DNA of 64,000 nt from Microcella pacifica (GCF_009371975.2 NZ_VIKT02000010.1:43079-107078), one strand, 5' to 3'. Counted from the stretch's first letter, positions 16,832 to 26,586 are shown. Notes: generated by a model from the letters alone, not told the origin. Numbers and translations: made by a program.

Positions 16832-17796
16832 GACGACTCCGCGGGAGCACTGCTCGGCGCGGTCCCTCCCCCGGCGTCGCTCCCGGAGGCCCGGGCGGCA
16901 CGCCGACGCGAGTGCCGTGCCCACAGCGTCGCGAGAATGAGGCCCGCGACGATGTCCCAGATGCCCCACCAGCCGGCTACGATCGCCATGCCGCCGAGTC
17001 CGTCGAAGAACGCGAAGGTGAGCCCCAGACCCAGCCCCGCGTTGCGGATTCCCACCTCGAACGCCATGGCGCGCCGCTCGGGCGAGGCGAGACCGCTCAC
17101 CCGGGCGAGACCCCAGCCGAGCGAGAGCGCGATCGCCTCGTGCAGGAAGACGGCGAGCAGGATCACGCCGATGAAGGCGATGAAGAACTGCCAGTTGCCG
17201 GCGAGGGCGATGACGATGAACGCGAGGAGTGCCACCAGGCTGATGCCCCGCACCCACGGCTGCACGCGCGCCACCGGCTTCGGCCAGCGGTTGCCGATGA
17301 GGAGGCCGAGCGCGAACGGGATCGCGATGATGAGGAGGATCTTGAGGAGCATCTCGACGGGGTCGAGCTGCACCGAGCGCAGGATCTCGCTCCCGGTGGG
17401 GTGCAGGCCGCCCCACAGCGCGAAGTTGAGGGGCAGGAGGACGATCGCGAGCGCATTGCCGACGGCGGTCATCGAGACCGAGAGGGCCACGTTGCCGCGG
17501 GCCTGATGCGTGAGCACCTGCGAGATGTTGCCGGGCGGGCAGCACGCCACGAGGATGAGCCCGAGCGCGATCGAGGCCTGCACCTGCAGGGCGAGAGTGA
17601 GCAGGAAGGTGAGGGCGGGCAGCAGCAGGAACTGCGCGGCGATCGCGACGGCCATCGCCCGCGGGCTGCGCAGCACGACGGCGAAGTCTCGGTAGCTCAC
17701 CCCCATGGCGATGCCGAACATGATGAACGCGAGCACGATGTCGAGCAGCAGGAGGCTCGTGGGAGTGAAGTTGAGGGTGACCTCGTCGATGTTCAT
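16828..17796 (-). CDS. Bile acid:sodium symporter family (BASS) transporter
   Basis: Integral membrane protein of 322 aa with about nine to ten hydrophobic helices. Diagnostic features are LIVLACCPPGNISQVLTHQARGN-type text in the middle (seen as VACCPPGNISQVLT), the sodium-site helix EVGIRNAGLGLGLTFAFF, and conserved FALGLLIGNRWP. BASS proteins import organic acids or related anions with Na+; the substrate is not identifiable. The ATG at 17796 overlaps the monooxygenase stop (ATGA) and its own stop overlaps the epimerase start. The C-terminal tail is Arg/Ser-rich and cytosolic. Confidence 0.88.
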   Translation of the reverse strand: MNIDEVTLNFTPTSLLLLDIVLAFIMFGIAMGVSYRDFAVVLRSPRAMAVAIAAQFLLLPALTFLLTLALQVQASIALGLILVACCPPGNISQVLTHQARGNVALSVSMTAVGNALAIVLLPLNFALWGGLHPTGSEILRSVQLDPVEMLLKILLIIAIPFALGLLIGNRWPKPVARVQPWVRGISLVALLAFIVIALAGNWQFFIAFIGVILLAVFLHEAIALSLGWGLARVSGLASPERRAMAFEVGIRNAGLGLGLTFAFFDGLGGMAIVAGWWGIWDIVAGLILATLWARHSRRRAARASGSDAGGGTAPSSAPAESS

Positions 17797-19223
17797 GCGC
17801 GGGCTCCGGTCTCGTGCGGCTGCGTGCGGTCGGCGGCGGGCAGGTGGGTCATGACGGGGAGCGCGCGCCGAGCATCCCGCGCCAGGCGGTCTCGCTGGCG
17901 CCGCACCTCGCGGCGGTACGCGTGCTTGTTGACGTAGTACGACATGCGCTCGAGCGCGAGGTAGCGGTAGCCCGCGGTGAGGTCGGACCACGGCCGGTTC
18001 TGCACGCGGGCGCGGAAGGCAGCTTGCGCCTCGGGCGGTGCGGCGAGGTAGTCGGCGAGCAGCTCGGCCTGCTCGAAGCGCCCCTGCCAACCGATGCCGC
18101 TCGCCTCGATCATGCCCATGACGTACACACCGCGGAACGACGGCTCGAAGATGTTGAGGTACAGCCGCGGCGCCATGCCCTGCCAGTTGAGGTGCTCGCG
18201 GTCGATGAACGGGTAGTCGAGGCGGTAGCCCGTCGCGAGCAGGATGACGTCGTACTGACCCGTCGAGCCGTCGGTGAACGTGACGGTGTCGCCATCGACG
18301 CTGCGCAGGCCGGGGCGGATGCGCACGTCACCCTGACCGGCGTGGTGCAGCACGAGAGTGTTGACGATCGGGTGCGACTCGTAGATCTTGTAGTCCGCGG
18401 CGGGGAAGCCGAAACGCACGGGGTCGCCCGTGAAGAGCCGCAGCAGGCGCGCATCGAGGAACTGCTTGAGGGGTCGGGGCAGCGGCCGCCCCTCGTTGAG
18501 GGTGTCGGCGGGCTTGCCGAACAGGTACTTCGGCACGAAGTAGTAGCCGCGGCGCACACTCATGTCGACACTCGCGGCCGTGTGCACCGCGTCGACCGCG
18601 ATGTCGCAGCCGCTGTTGCCGGCGCCGACGATGAGCACGCGCTCCCCCGTGAGGGCGCTCGCCTTCCGGTAGTCGCGCGTATGCAGAACGCGGCCGTCGA
18701 AGCTGCCCGGCAGCTCGGGAACGGAGGGCTCGGCGAGAGTGCCGTTGGCGAGGATCACCCCGTCGTACAACTCGGAGTGGCGGGCACTGGCATCGTCAGA
18801 GTCGGTCGGTCTGAAGTCGACGCGCCACCGCGGTGCAGCATCCTCGCTCGCGGTGTGCAGCGGCTCGAGGCGCGTGACCGTCGTGTCGAACCGGATGCGC
18901 TCCCGCAGCCCGAAGCGATCGGCGTAGTCGCCGAAGTAGCGACGCAGCGCGTGGTGGCCGGGATAGTCGGGCGTGCCGGGCGGCATGGGGAACTCGGCGA
19001 ACTGGGTCGTCGTGCGCGAGGAGATGAGGTGCGCCGACTCGTAGACGGTGGAGCGCGGGTTGTCGATGTTCCAGAGCCCGCCGACGTCGCTCGCCGACTC
19101 GTAGACGTCCACTTCGAGGCCTCGTGCGGTGAGGGTGCGCGTCGCCGCGAGCCCCGACGGGCCGGCGCCGATGATCGCCCACCGCTGCCGGTGAGAGTGC
19201 TCCGGCTCCGCTGCCCGCGCCAC
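17793..19223 (-). CDS. Flavin-containing monooxygenase
   Basis: FAD/NADPH-dependent monooxygenase of 476 aa. The FAD-binding loop AIIGAGPSGLAATRTL is near residue 20, the FMO-type region FGDYADRFGLRERIRF follows, then the second Rossmann loop VLIVGAGNSGCDIAVDA for NADPH and the ATGYRLDYPF motif. The GTG at 19223 is preceded by GAGGAGG; the longer open frame upstream would run into the oppositely oriented oxidase gene. It is the first gene of the operon with the BASS transporter and epimerase. The substrate is likely a soft nucleophile or ketone, but no specific one is indicated. Confidence 0.88.
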   Translation of the reverse strand: MARAAEPEHSHRQRWAIIGAGPSGLAATRTLTARGLEVDVYESASDVGGLWNIDNPRSTVYESAHLISSRTTTQFAEFPMPPGTPDYPGHHALRRYFGDYADRFGLRERIRFDTTVTRLEPLHTASEDAAPRWRVDFRPTDSDDASARHSELYDGVILANGTLAEPSVPELPGSFDGRVLHTRDYRKASALTGERVLIVGAGNSGCDIAVDAVHTAASVDMSVRRGYYFVPKYLFGKPADTLNEGRPLPRPLKQFLDARLLRLFTGDPVRFGFPAADYKIYESHPIVNTLVLHHAGQGDVRIRPGLRSVDGDTVTFTDGSTGQYDVILLATGYRLDYPFIDREHLNWQGMAPRLYLNIFEPSFRGVYVMGMIEASGIGWQGRFEQAELLADYLAAPPEAQAAFRARVQNRPWSDLTAGYRYLALERMSYYVNKHAYRREVRRQRDRLARDARRALPVMTHLPAADRTQPHETGARA

Positions 19224-19299
19224 TGCCTGCCTCCTCACCGGGCGGCCTCGATGCCGCACCGGCCCAGTATGCCAGCGAGACTCCCGTACCATCGGCGGC

Positions 19300-20655
19300 A
19301 TGGCCGATCTGCCCGCACTCCTGCGCGCCGAGCTCGGCGACGTCGTCGTCACCGACCCGGCAGCGCTGGAAGCGGCGCGCAGCGACTACTCGGGGCAGCG
19401 CAGCGACTCCGCACCGCTCGCGATCGTCGAGGCGCGCACGGTCGCCGACGTGCAGACCGCACTGCGCTTCGCGCACGCGCACCGGCTGCCCGTCGTGCCG
19501 CGAGGTGCGGGCGCGGGGCTCACGGGCGGCGCGATGGCCTCGGCCGCGCAGCTCGTGGTCAGCACGAGCCGGCTCTCGAGCATCGTGGAGATCAACGCCG
19601 CCGACCAGCTCGCCGTCGTGCAGGCGGGCGTGCTCAACGCCGACCTGGGGCGCGCGGTCGAGCCGCACGGACTGTTCTTCGCCCCCGACCCGGCGAGCCG
19701 CGAGATCTCGACGATCGGCGGCAACATCGCCACGAACGCGGGCGGGCTACTGTGCGCCAAGTACGGCGTCACGCGCGAGGCCGTGCTCGGCCTCACGGTC
19801 GTGCTCGCCGACGGGTCGTTGCTCGAGCTCGGGCACCGCACCGTCAAGGGGGTCACGGGGCTCGACCTCACCGCGCTCATGATCGGCAGCGAGGGCACGC
19901 TCGGCATCGTCGTCGAGGCCACGGTACGCCTGCTGCCCCTGCCGACGGGTGACCCCGCCACCCTCAGCGCGACCTTCGTCGACGTCGTCGCGGCAGCAGC
20001 CGCCTCCACCGCGATCACGGCGGCCCGCCTGCGGCCGGCGGCGATGGAGCTCATCGACGCTCGTGCGCTCAGCGCCATCCATGAGCACCTCGACCTGCCG
20101 ACGCCCGCAGCAGAGTCGGTGCAGCTGCTCGTGCAATTCGACGGCGCCTCGGCCGGGGCCGACGCGGGCGTCGCGCTCGCGATCCTGCGCGAGCTCGGTG
20201 CGCAGGTCGCCATGACGGTCGACGCGGAGGAGGGCGAACGGATGCTCGCCGTGCGCCGCGCGTTCCACCCGGCCATGGCGGCCCGCGGCTCGGTGCTCAT
20301 CGAAGATCTTGCCGTGCCGCGCTCGGCGCTCCCGGCGATGGTCGCTCAGATCCGCGCGATCGAGGAGCGCTTCGGGCTCGAGATTCCCACCGTCGCGCAC
20401 GCGGGCGACGGCAACCTGCACCCCAACCTCATCTACACGGGCGACACCGTGCCGGCCGAGATCTGGGAGGCCGCCGGTGAGCTGTTCCGAGCCGCGCTCG
20501 CCCTCGGCGGCACCCTCACGGGCGAGCACGGCGTCGGCACGCTCAAGCGGCGCTGGCTCGAAGAGGAGCTCGGCACCCCGCAGCTCGACCTGCAGCGCCG
20601 CATCAAGGAGGTCTTCGACCCGCTCGGCATCATGAACCCCGGAAAGGTGTTCTGA
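19300..20655 (+). CDS. FAD-linked oxidase, GlcD/D-lactate dehydrogenase-like
   Basis: Flavoprotein of 451 aa of the FAD-binding-4/FAD-oxidase-C family (GlcD, D-2-hydroxyglutarate and D-lactate dehydrogenases). The PCMH-type FAD domain shows VVPRGAGAGLTGGAM and EISTIGGNIATNAGGLL; the C-terminal domain ends with VAHAGDGNLHPN and GGTLTGEHGVGTLKR, which supply metal/substrate histidines. Oxidation of a D-2-hydroxyacid such as glycolate or D-lactate is expected. It is divergent from the flavin monooxygenase. No GlcE/GlcF partners are present, so it probably acts as a single-subunit enzyme. Confidence 0.9.
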   Translation: MADLPALLRAELGDVVVTDPAALEAARSDYSGQRSDSAPLAIVEARTVADVQTALRFAHAHRLPVVPRGAGAGLTGGAMASAAQLVVSTSRLSSIVEINAADQLAVVQAGVLNADLGRAVEPHGLFFAPDPASREISTIGGNIATNAGGLLCAKYGVTREAVLGLTVVLADGSLLELGHRTVKGVTGLDLTALMIGSEGTLGIVVEATVRLLPLPTGDPATLSATFVDVVAAAAASTAITAARLRPAAMELIDARALSAIHEHLDLPTPAAESVQLLVQFDGASAGADAGVALAILRELGAQVAMTVDAEEGERMLAVRRAFHPAMAARGSVLIEDLAVPRSALPAMVAQIRAIEERFGLEIPTVAHAGDGNLHPNLIYTGDTVPAEIWEAAGELFRAALALGGTLTGEHGVGTLKRRWLEEELGTPQLDLQRRIKEVFDPLGIMNPGKVF

Positions 20656-20685
20656 CCGTCGGGCGGCTCAGGCGTGTCGGGCGAC

Positions 20686-21399
20686 TCAGGCGCGGCGGGC
20701 GACGTACACGCCGTTGCGCGAGGTGCCCTCGGTGAGCGGGTTGGCGAACTCGACCGTGTGCCCCTCGACCGCCTCGAAGACCTCGCGCAGCACGGCGAGG
20801 AACGACTCCTCGGGCGGGTCGTCCGACCACAGGGCGAAGACGCCGCCGGGCCGCAGGTGGCGGGCGAGCCGGTGCACCCCGTCGACCGTGTAGAGATCGA
20901 GGTGGCTCGCGTCGAGCGTGAAGGTCGGCGTGTGGTCGACATCGAGCAGGATGGCGTCGAGCGTGGCCGGCACGGCCGGCTCGGCGCCGGGCTCCCCGCG
21001 CATGACGGCGAAGAAGTCGGCGTGGACGAGGCGCGTGCGCGTGTCGCCGACGAGCGACTCGCTCACCGGCAGCAGGCGCTGCTCGTGCCAGCGGATGACC
21101 TCCGGCAGAGCATCCACGACGGTCAGGGTGCCCACGCGCTCGTCGGCCAGCGCCGTGACCGCCGTGTAGCCGAGGCCCAGGCCTCCTACGACGACGTCGA
21201 GCGGGCCCGGTGCGGCGACGGCGGCGAGGCCCAGCCGGGCGAGCTCCTCCTCGGCGACCGTGAAGAGGCTCGACATGAGGTACTCCTCGCCGAGCTTGAC
21301 CTCGAACACGTCCGTGCCGGCGGCCGCGATGTGGCGGCGGCGCAGCGTGAGTTCGCCCATGGGCGTCGACTCGTAGGCGAGCTCCTCGAAACGCAGCAT
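20686..21399 (-). CDS. Spermidine synthase-like SAM-fold protein
   Basis: Protein of 237 aa with the class I methyltransferase/spermidine synthase fold: VVVGGLGLGYTAVTAL is motif I, TLTVVDALPEVIRWHEQRL the acidic strand and ILLDVDHTPTF the post-II strand. It lacks the GGGDG motif of true spermidine synthases and is thus a spermidine synthase-like protein of unknown substrate, common in actinobacteria. C-terminal FANPLTEGTSRNGVYVARR is conserved-looking. It converges on the GlcD-like gene with 30 bases between stops that hold a short tandem repeat. Confidence 0.75.
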   Translation of the reverse strand: MLRFEELAYESTPMGELTLRRRHIAAAGTDVFEVKLGEEYLMSSLFTVAEEELARLGLAAVAAPGPLDVVVGGLGLGYTAVTALADERVGTLTVVDALPEVIRWHEQRLLPVSESLVGDTRTRLVHADFFAVMRGEPGAEPAVPATLDAILLDVDHTPTFTLDASHLDLYTVDGVHRLARHLRPGGVFALWSDDPPEESFLAVLREVFEAVEGHTVEFANPLTEGTSRNGVYVARRA

Positions 21400-21439
21400 G
21401 CCGCCCAGCCTACGGAGCCGGGCGGCATGCGGTGGACGA

Positions 21440-22813
21440 TCAGGCGATGCGGATCATCTTCTTGTTGACGAACTCATCGATGCCGAGCGTGCCCAGCTCA
21501 CGGCCCGAGCCGGAGCGCTTGATGCCGCCGAAGGGAAGCTCGGCGCTGTCGGCGAGCACGCAGTTGACGTAGACCATGCCCGCCTCGATGCGGTCGGCGA
21601 CCCGCGCCGCCTGCTGCTCGTCGGTCGTGAACAGGTACGAGCCGAGGCCGAAGGGCGTGTCGTTCGCGAGCTCGACCGCGGCGTCCTCGTCGGCGACGCG
21701 GAACACCTGCGCGACCGGCCCGAAGAACTCCTCGTAGTACGCGTCGTTGCCGGGAGCGACGCCCGTGAGCACGGTGGGCGAGAAGAACGTGCCCTCGCGG
21801 GTGCCTCCCGTGGCGATCGTCGCGCCGCCGACGACCGCGCGCGAGACCTGGTCCTCGAGGTTCTCCGCGGCCGTCGACGACGAGAGCGGGCCGAGCGGGC
21901 CGCTGCCCTCGCCCATGGGGTCGCTCGGCGAGACCTCCGCCATCGCGGCCGTGAACTTCTCCAGGAACGCGTCGTAGAGGTCGTCGACGACGATGAAGCG
22001 CTTGGCGCCGTTGCAGGACTGCCCGCTGTTGTCGAGGCGCGCATCGACCGCCATCTGCACGGTCGCGTCGAGGTCGTCGGTGCTCAGCACGATGAAGGGG
22101 TCGCTGCCGCCGAGCTCGAGCACGACCTTCTTGAGGTGGCGCCCCGCCTGCTCGGCGACCGCGGCGCCGGCGCGCTCCGAGCCCGTGAGCGAGACGCCCT
22201 GCACGCGCGGGTCGGCGATGATGTCGGCCACCTGCTCGTTGGTCGCATAGATGTTCGTGTACGCGCCGACCGGGAAGCCCGCGTCGGCGAAGATCTCGTG
22301 GATCGCCGCAGCCGACTCGGGGCACTGCGCGGCGTGCTTGAGCAGGATGGTGTTGCCGAGCATGAGGTTCGGGCCCGCGAAGCGAGCGACCTGGTAGTAC
22401 GGGAAGTTCCACGGCATGATGCCGATGAGCACGCCCATGGGGCTCTTGCGGATGACCGCGGAGCCCTCGCTGCCCTCCGCCAGGTCGATCGGCTCGTCCT
22501 CGAGCAGCTCGGGGCCATGGTCGGCGTAGTACTGGTAGATGTCAGCGGAGAAGTCGACCTCGCCGAGGGCGTCGCCGATCGGCTTGCCCATCTCGCGCAC
22601 GATGATCTCGGCGAGGTGCTGGCGGCGTTCGCGGTGCAGCTCGGCCACCTTCGTGATGAGGGCGGAACGGTCATCCGGCGTCGTCGTGCGCGACCAGTCG
22701 CGGTAGGCGGCGGCAGCGGCGTCGACGGCCGCGACGATGTCGGCGTCGCTCGCGGTCGGATACGTGGAGAGCGTCTCCCCGGTCGCGGGGTTGACGACTG
22801 CGTACTTGTTCAT
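21440..22813 (-). CDS. gabD: NAD(P)-dependent aldehyde dehydrogenase, succinate-semialdehyde type
   Basis: ALDH superfamily enzyme of 457 aa. It shows MPWNFPYYQVARFAGPNL, the glycine-rich LTGSERAGAAVAEQ, the catalytic glutamate in VLELGGSDPFIV and the catalytic cysteine in NSGQSCNGAKRF, with a C-terminal ELPFGGIKRSGSGRELG. The SCNGAKRF context and ~457 aa length fit the GabD1/Sad succinate-semialdehyde dehydrogenase subgroup that makes succinate; the exact substrate is an inference. Start is ATG 22813. The 227-base gap upstream separates it from the divergent GH92 gene and probably holds both promoters. Confidence 0.88.
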   Translation of the reverse strand: MNKYAVVNPATGETLSTYPTASDADIVAAVDAAAAAYRDWSRTTTPDDRSALITKVAELHRERRQHLAEIIVREMGKPIGDALGEVDFSADIYQYYADHGPELLEDEPIDLAEGSEGSAVIRKSPMGVLIGIMPWNFPYYQVARFAGPNLMLGNTILLKHAAQCPESAAAIHEIFADAGFPVGAYTNIYATNEQVADIIADPRVQGVSLTGSERAGAAVAEQAGRHLKKVVLELGGSDPFIVLSTDDLDATVQMAVDARLDNSGQSCNGAKRFIVVDDLYDAFLEKFTAAMAEVSPSDPMGEGSGPLGPLSSSTAAENLEDQVSRAVVGGATIATGGTREGTFFSPTVLTGVAPGNDAYYEEFFGPVAQVFRVADEDAAVELANDTPFGLGSYLFTTDEQQAARVADRIEAGMVYVNCVLADSAELPFGGIKRSGSGRELGTLGIDEFVNKKMIRIA

Positions 22814-23040
22814 GAGGCTCCTCGTGGGTTCGCTCGGTGCACCTCGAGCCGCGCTGAGGGGCGCGACGGTGGCGGCGGTGCACGACTGGACAACAGCCTA
22901 TGGCGCGGGCGCCGCGCATCGGAAGCCGTCTGGCTCAGCATCCCCTGAACGCGGTCGCCGCACGATTCGTCACGAGCCCGTAATCCGGGTGACACAGTGC
23001 GCTCGTAGCGTGAGGCCATGGCGAGACCGGGGCGGGCATC

Positions 23041-25281
23041 GTGATCGAGTGGGTCGACCCGTTCATCGGCACGACCCAGACGCAGTTGCCCGAGCGCACA
23101 GGCCTCGCGGCCTCCTGGTGGTCGCCCAAGCCGCAGATCGGCAACACCCACCCGGGGGCGACGCACCCCTTCGGCATGGTCTCGGCCTGCGCGTACTCGG
23201 GCGCATACCCCACGGGCTACGGGCAGTACGACCTCAGCACCGAGGGCCGGCCGCCCCGCCTCTACGACGAGCCCCTCGCGAGCGGCTTCACGCACTTCCA
23301 GCAGAGCGGCACGGGCGCGATTCGCAAGTACTACAACTACTTCCGCGTCACGCCCATGCTCGAGCCGCTCGACGCGCTCGGCCGCTCGTGGTCGCTGAGC
23401 GACGAGGAGGCCTCACCCGGTCGCTACGCCGCCACGCTCGGCTCGGGCGTGCGCACCGAGCTCACGGTCGGCCCCAAGAGCGCCGTGCACCGCTACACCT
23501 TTCCCCGGCACCGGGATGCCCGGCTCGTGATCGACTTCTCGCTCGGAGGGCTCGCCATCCCGCACGGCGAGACGATCCCGCTGCGCGCCCAGTTGCACTC
23601 CATCGCCCCCGGCGTCGCGCAGGGCGAGATCGTCGTGGAGGGCACCCCGCTCGCCGTGCACATCGAGTGCGACGCGCGGCACTGGCGACAGCTGCTCTGG
23701 TACGACCGGCGGCTCATGCACGGGGGCACGCGCCTCGACTTCGACTCCATTCGCCCCACGACCCTGCGCTCCTTCGGGCTCATGTGGGCGGGGCCGGTGA
23801 GCGACGGAGAGACGATCGAGCTGCGCTTCGGCTTCTCGATGCGCGGCGTCGAGCAGGCCGAGCGCAACCTGCGCGCCGACTGCGGCGACGGACCCGCCCG
23901 CTTCGCCGACCGGCACGAGGCGACCGAGCAGACCTGGCGCGAGCACCTCGGCCGCATCGAGGTCGCCACACCGAGCGCCGAGCGCCGCACCGTCTTCTCG
24001 ACGGCGCTCTACCACTCGCTCATCAAGCCGAGCCTCGCGATGAACGAGAGCCCGTTCTGGCCCGTCGACGGTCCCTTCGCCTTCGACATCAGCACGATGT
24101 GGGACATCTACCGCACGCAGCTGCCGCTCATCACGACCCTCTTCCCCGAGCGCAGCGTCGAGCTCGCGAACGCCATGCTCACGATCTGCGCCGAGGAGGG
24201 CAACTTCCCGATCGGCTACCGCATGGCGAAGGGCAGCGACCGGTTCTCCCGGCAGGCGAGCGCGCTCGCGCACACCTTCCTCGCCGACCTGAACCAGCTG
24301 GGCCTGCCCGGCATCGACTGGGACTGGGCGCTCGTGCACATGCACAACGACCTGCGCCGCACCTACGGGGAGGACTTCCTGCAGCGCGGCATCGTCGACC
24401 CCGTGAGCCACACGCTCGACCTCGCGTTCGGCTACTGGTGCACGGCGCGCGTCGCGCAGAGCCTCGGCGACACCGCGCTCGTCGAGGAGTTCGCCCCGCT
24501 CGCCGAGCGCTGGCGCACCGCGTTCGACCCCGCCACGGGGCTGCTGCGCGACTCGACCTTCTACGAGGGCACGACCTGGAACTACTCGTTCCGCCTCCTG
24601 CACGACATGGCCTCCCGCATCGCCGACGTCGGCGGCGACGACGCCTTCGTCGCGCTCCTCGACCGGTTCTTCGGCGTCGGTGCACCGCCAGCGGCTCAGC
24701 CGGGCCTCGCGCCCAGCCTCGCGGAGCTCGCGGCGGGGTACGCTCTCGGGCGCTTCGAGGGACTCAACAACGAGCCCGATATGGAGGCGCCGTGGGCGTA
24801 CCACTACGCCGGCCGCCCCGACCGCGCGGCCGAGATCGTGCACGCTGCGGTGCACCAGCAGTTCGGCATCGGGCCCGGCGGCCTGCCCGGCAACGACGAT
24901 TCGGGCGGCCTGAGCTCGTGGTACGTGTGGGCCTCGCTCGGCCTCTTCCCCGTCGCCGGCCAGAACCTGCTGCTGCTCAGCACCCCCTCCTTCGAGGAGT
25001 CGCGGCTCGATCTGGGTGACGCTCGCTTCGAGATCGTCACGCGCGGCTTCCGCGAGCCGCATCGGGATGCTCCGCCGCAGTACGTGCAGGGCGTGCAGCT
25101 CGACGGCGCGACCCTCGAGCGGCCCTGGCTCACGGGTCACGAGCTGCACCGCGGCGGCCAGCTCGTGGTGGAGCTCGGTGATGCTCCGAGCAACTGGGGC
25201 ACGAGCATCCGGCCCCCGTCTCTGCCGCACCCCGCCCACGTACCGACGCCCGCCGACCACCCTCGAAGGAGCACTCCATGA
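23041..25281 (+). CDS. Glycoside hydrolase family 92 (alpha-mannosidase-like)
   Basis: GH92 enzyme of 746 aa; the family contains calcium-dependent inverting exo-alpha-mannosidases (mostly alpha-1,2). It opens with WVDPFIGTTQTQ, then NTHPGATHPFGMVS; the C-terminal (alpha/alpha)6 domain has SLIKPSLAMNESPFWP, TMWDIYRTQLPL and GNDDSGGLSSWYVWASLGLF, the last close to the catalytic-base region of the family. Unlike most GH92 proteins it has no signal peptide, so the enzyme is predicted to be cytosolic. GTG 23041 is the best available start. Its stop overlaps the start of a glycosyltransferase gene (ATGA), so degradation and transfer activities are co-expressed. Confidence 0.9.
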   Translation: MIEWVDPFIGTTQTQLPERTGLAASWWSPKPQIGNTHPGATHPFGMVSACAYSGAYPTGYGQYDLSTEGRPPRLYDEPLASGFTHFQQSGTGAIRKYYNYFRVTPMLEPLDALGRSWSLSDEEASPGRYAATLGSGVRTELTVGPKSAVHRYTFPRHRDARLVIDFSLGGLAIPHGETIPLRAQLHSIAPGVAQGEIVVEGTPLAVHIECDARHWRQLLWYDRRLMHGGTRLDFDSIRPTTLRSFGLMWAGPVSDGETIELRFGFSMRGVEQAERNLRADCGDGPARFADRHEATEQTWREHLGRIEVATPSAERRTVFSTALYHSLIKPSLAMNESPFWPVDGPFAFDISTMWDIYRTQLPLITTLFPERSVELANAMLTICAEEGNFPIGYRMAKGSDRFSRQASALAHTFLADLNQLGLPGIDWDWALVHMHNDLRRTYGEDFLQRGIVDPVSHTLDLAFGYWCTARVAQSLGDTALVEEFAPLAERWRTAFDPATGLLRDSTFYEGTTWNYSFRLLHDMASRIADVGGDDAFVALLDRFFGVGAPPAAQPGLAPSLAELAAGYALGRFEGLNNEPDMEAPWAYHYAGRPDRAAEIVHAAVHQQFGIGPGGLPGNDDSGGLSSWYVWASLGLFPVAGQNLLLLSTPSFEESRLDLGDARFEIVTRGFREPHRDAPPQYVQGVQLDGATLERPWLTGHELHRGGQLVVELGDAPSNWGTSIRPPSLPHPAHVPTPADHPRRSTP

Positions 25282-26561
25282 GCGATTCGCTGCGCCGCCT
25301 CGTCATCGTCGTGCGGGCCGACCCGGTCATCTGCGGCCACTCGGTCGAAGCGCGCAACCTCGCCGAGGCCGCCCTGCTGCGCGGCTTCACGGAGGTGCGC
25401 ATCGTCACGTGGCCGCTCGAGCAGCTTGAGCGCAGCGGTCTGCCGCTCAAGCCGGCCGAGAGCATCACGCCCTACAGCCCCGGCATCGTCGTCGAGCGGC
25501 CGGACGGCGTTGGCGACTACAAAGTCATCGACGGGCGATACCTGGCCGGCATCACGGGGCGGCTCGTCGAGCTCTTCACCGACGGCGTGCCGACCGTGTG
25601 CATGTCGCTGTACCTGAGCCCGCACACCCTCGCCGTCTCCGACGCCGTGCGCGTCGCCTGGAGCACGGGCCTGCCCGTCGACGTGACGACGATCGCCGAA
25701 GCCGTCGGCAGCGATGTCACGAACGTCGTGTGCAGCTGCGTCCAGTCTGGCCAGTACGGCGCGGCGGCGCACGTGCTCGCGAGCTACCTCAGCAGCGATC
25801 GGTGCGTCGCCGTCTCGGAGTACACGCGCGACCTCATCGTCGACTCGGCGGCTCTCATCGACGAGCGCCACGGCACGAGTTTCGCCGAGCAGTGCCGCGA
25901 GCGCATCACGATCTCGTACCCCGCGATCGACACGAGCGCATACCTCGACCTCGACGAGGGCGAGCTCGAGCGTCGGCTGGCCGCTCGCGGCCTCGCGCGC
26001 GACGGCTACGTGCTGTTCCTCTCGCGCCTGACGAAGGCGAAGGGCGTCGACGACCTCATCGCGGGCTTCGCGCGCAGCCGCGCCCACGCGGGGCTGACCC
26101 TGGTCATCGCGGGCCGCGGGCCCGAGGAGGCGGCGCTGAGCGAGGTCGCGGCTCGCTCGGGAGTCGCCGACCGCATCGTCTTCGCGAACGATGTCTCCGA
26201 CGCCGAGAAGCCGTACCTCATGGCCGGCTGCGCCGCCTACGTGCTGCCGAGCAAGCCGCGCCCGGAGTTCGTCGAGACCTTCGGCATCGCGCTCGCGGAG
26301 GCGATGCTCGCCGGGTCGGGCCCCGTCATCACGGCCGACACGGGCGGCATCATCGAGGCGGTCGGCGACACGGCGATGATCGTGCCGGTCGATGATCCGG
26401 ATGCGATCGCGGCCGCGATCGACCGCGCCGTGCTCGAGCTCACCGCGGAGGAGCGCCGGGAGTGGTCGCGCCGCGCCCGCGACTACGCGCTGCAGTTCGA
26501 CCGGCTCGCGGTGTTCGACAAGCTCTTCGACGGGCTCGTCGTCGACCGCGTGCCGGGCTGA
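25278..26561 (+). CDS. Glycosyltransferase family 4 protein
   Basis: Retaining GT-B glycosyltransferase of 427 aa. The C-terminal half carries the donor-binding features VLFLSRLTKAKGVDDLIAGF, IAGRGPEEAAL and EFVETFGIALAEAMLAGSGPVI (E-x7-E pattern) followed by GGIIEAVGDTA. The N-terminal half begins LVIVVRADPVICGHSVEARNLAE and is unlike capsule-type GT4 enzymes. Donor and acceptor are unknown; mannose transfer is plausible because of coupling to GH92. The ATG at 25278 overlaps the GH92 stop. No membrane segments are seen. Confidence 0.85.
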   Translation: MSDSLRRLVIVVRADPVICGHSVEARNLAEAALLRGFTEVRIVTWPLEQLERSGLPLKPAESITPYSPGIVVERPDGVGDYKVIDGRYLAGITGRLVELFTDGVPTVCMSLYLSPHTLAVSDAVRVAWSTGLPVDVTTIAEAVGSDVTNVVCSCVQSGQYGAAAHVLASYLSSDRCVAVSEYTRDLIVDSAALIDERHGTSFAEQCRERITISYPAIDTSAYLDLDEGELERRLAARGLARDGYVLFLSRLTKAKGVDDLIAGFARSRAHAGLTLVIAGRGPEEAALSEVAARSGVADRIVFANDVSDAEKPYLMAGCAAYVLPSKPRPEFVETFGIALAEAMLAGSGPVITADTGGIIEAVGDTAMIVPVDDPDAIAAAIDRAVLELTAEERREWSRRARDYALQFDRLAVFDKLFDGLVVDRVPG

Positions 26562-26586
26562 GCGCCGAGCTGGGCGGCAGCACTCG

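Noticed and set aside
23413..25260. Long minus-strand open frame opposite the GH92 gene
   Set aside because: The translation has no recognisable motif, while the plus strand encodes clear GH92 motifs; it is a codon-bias shadow.
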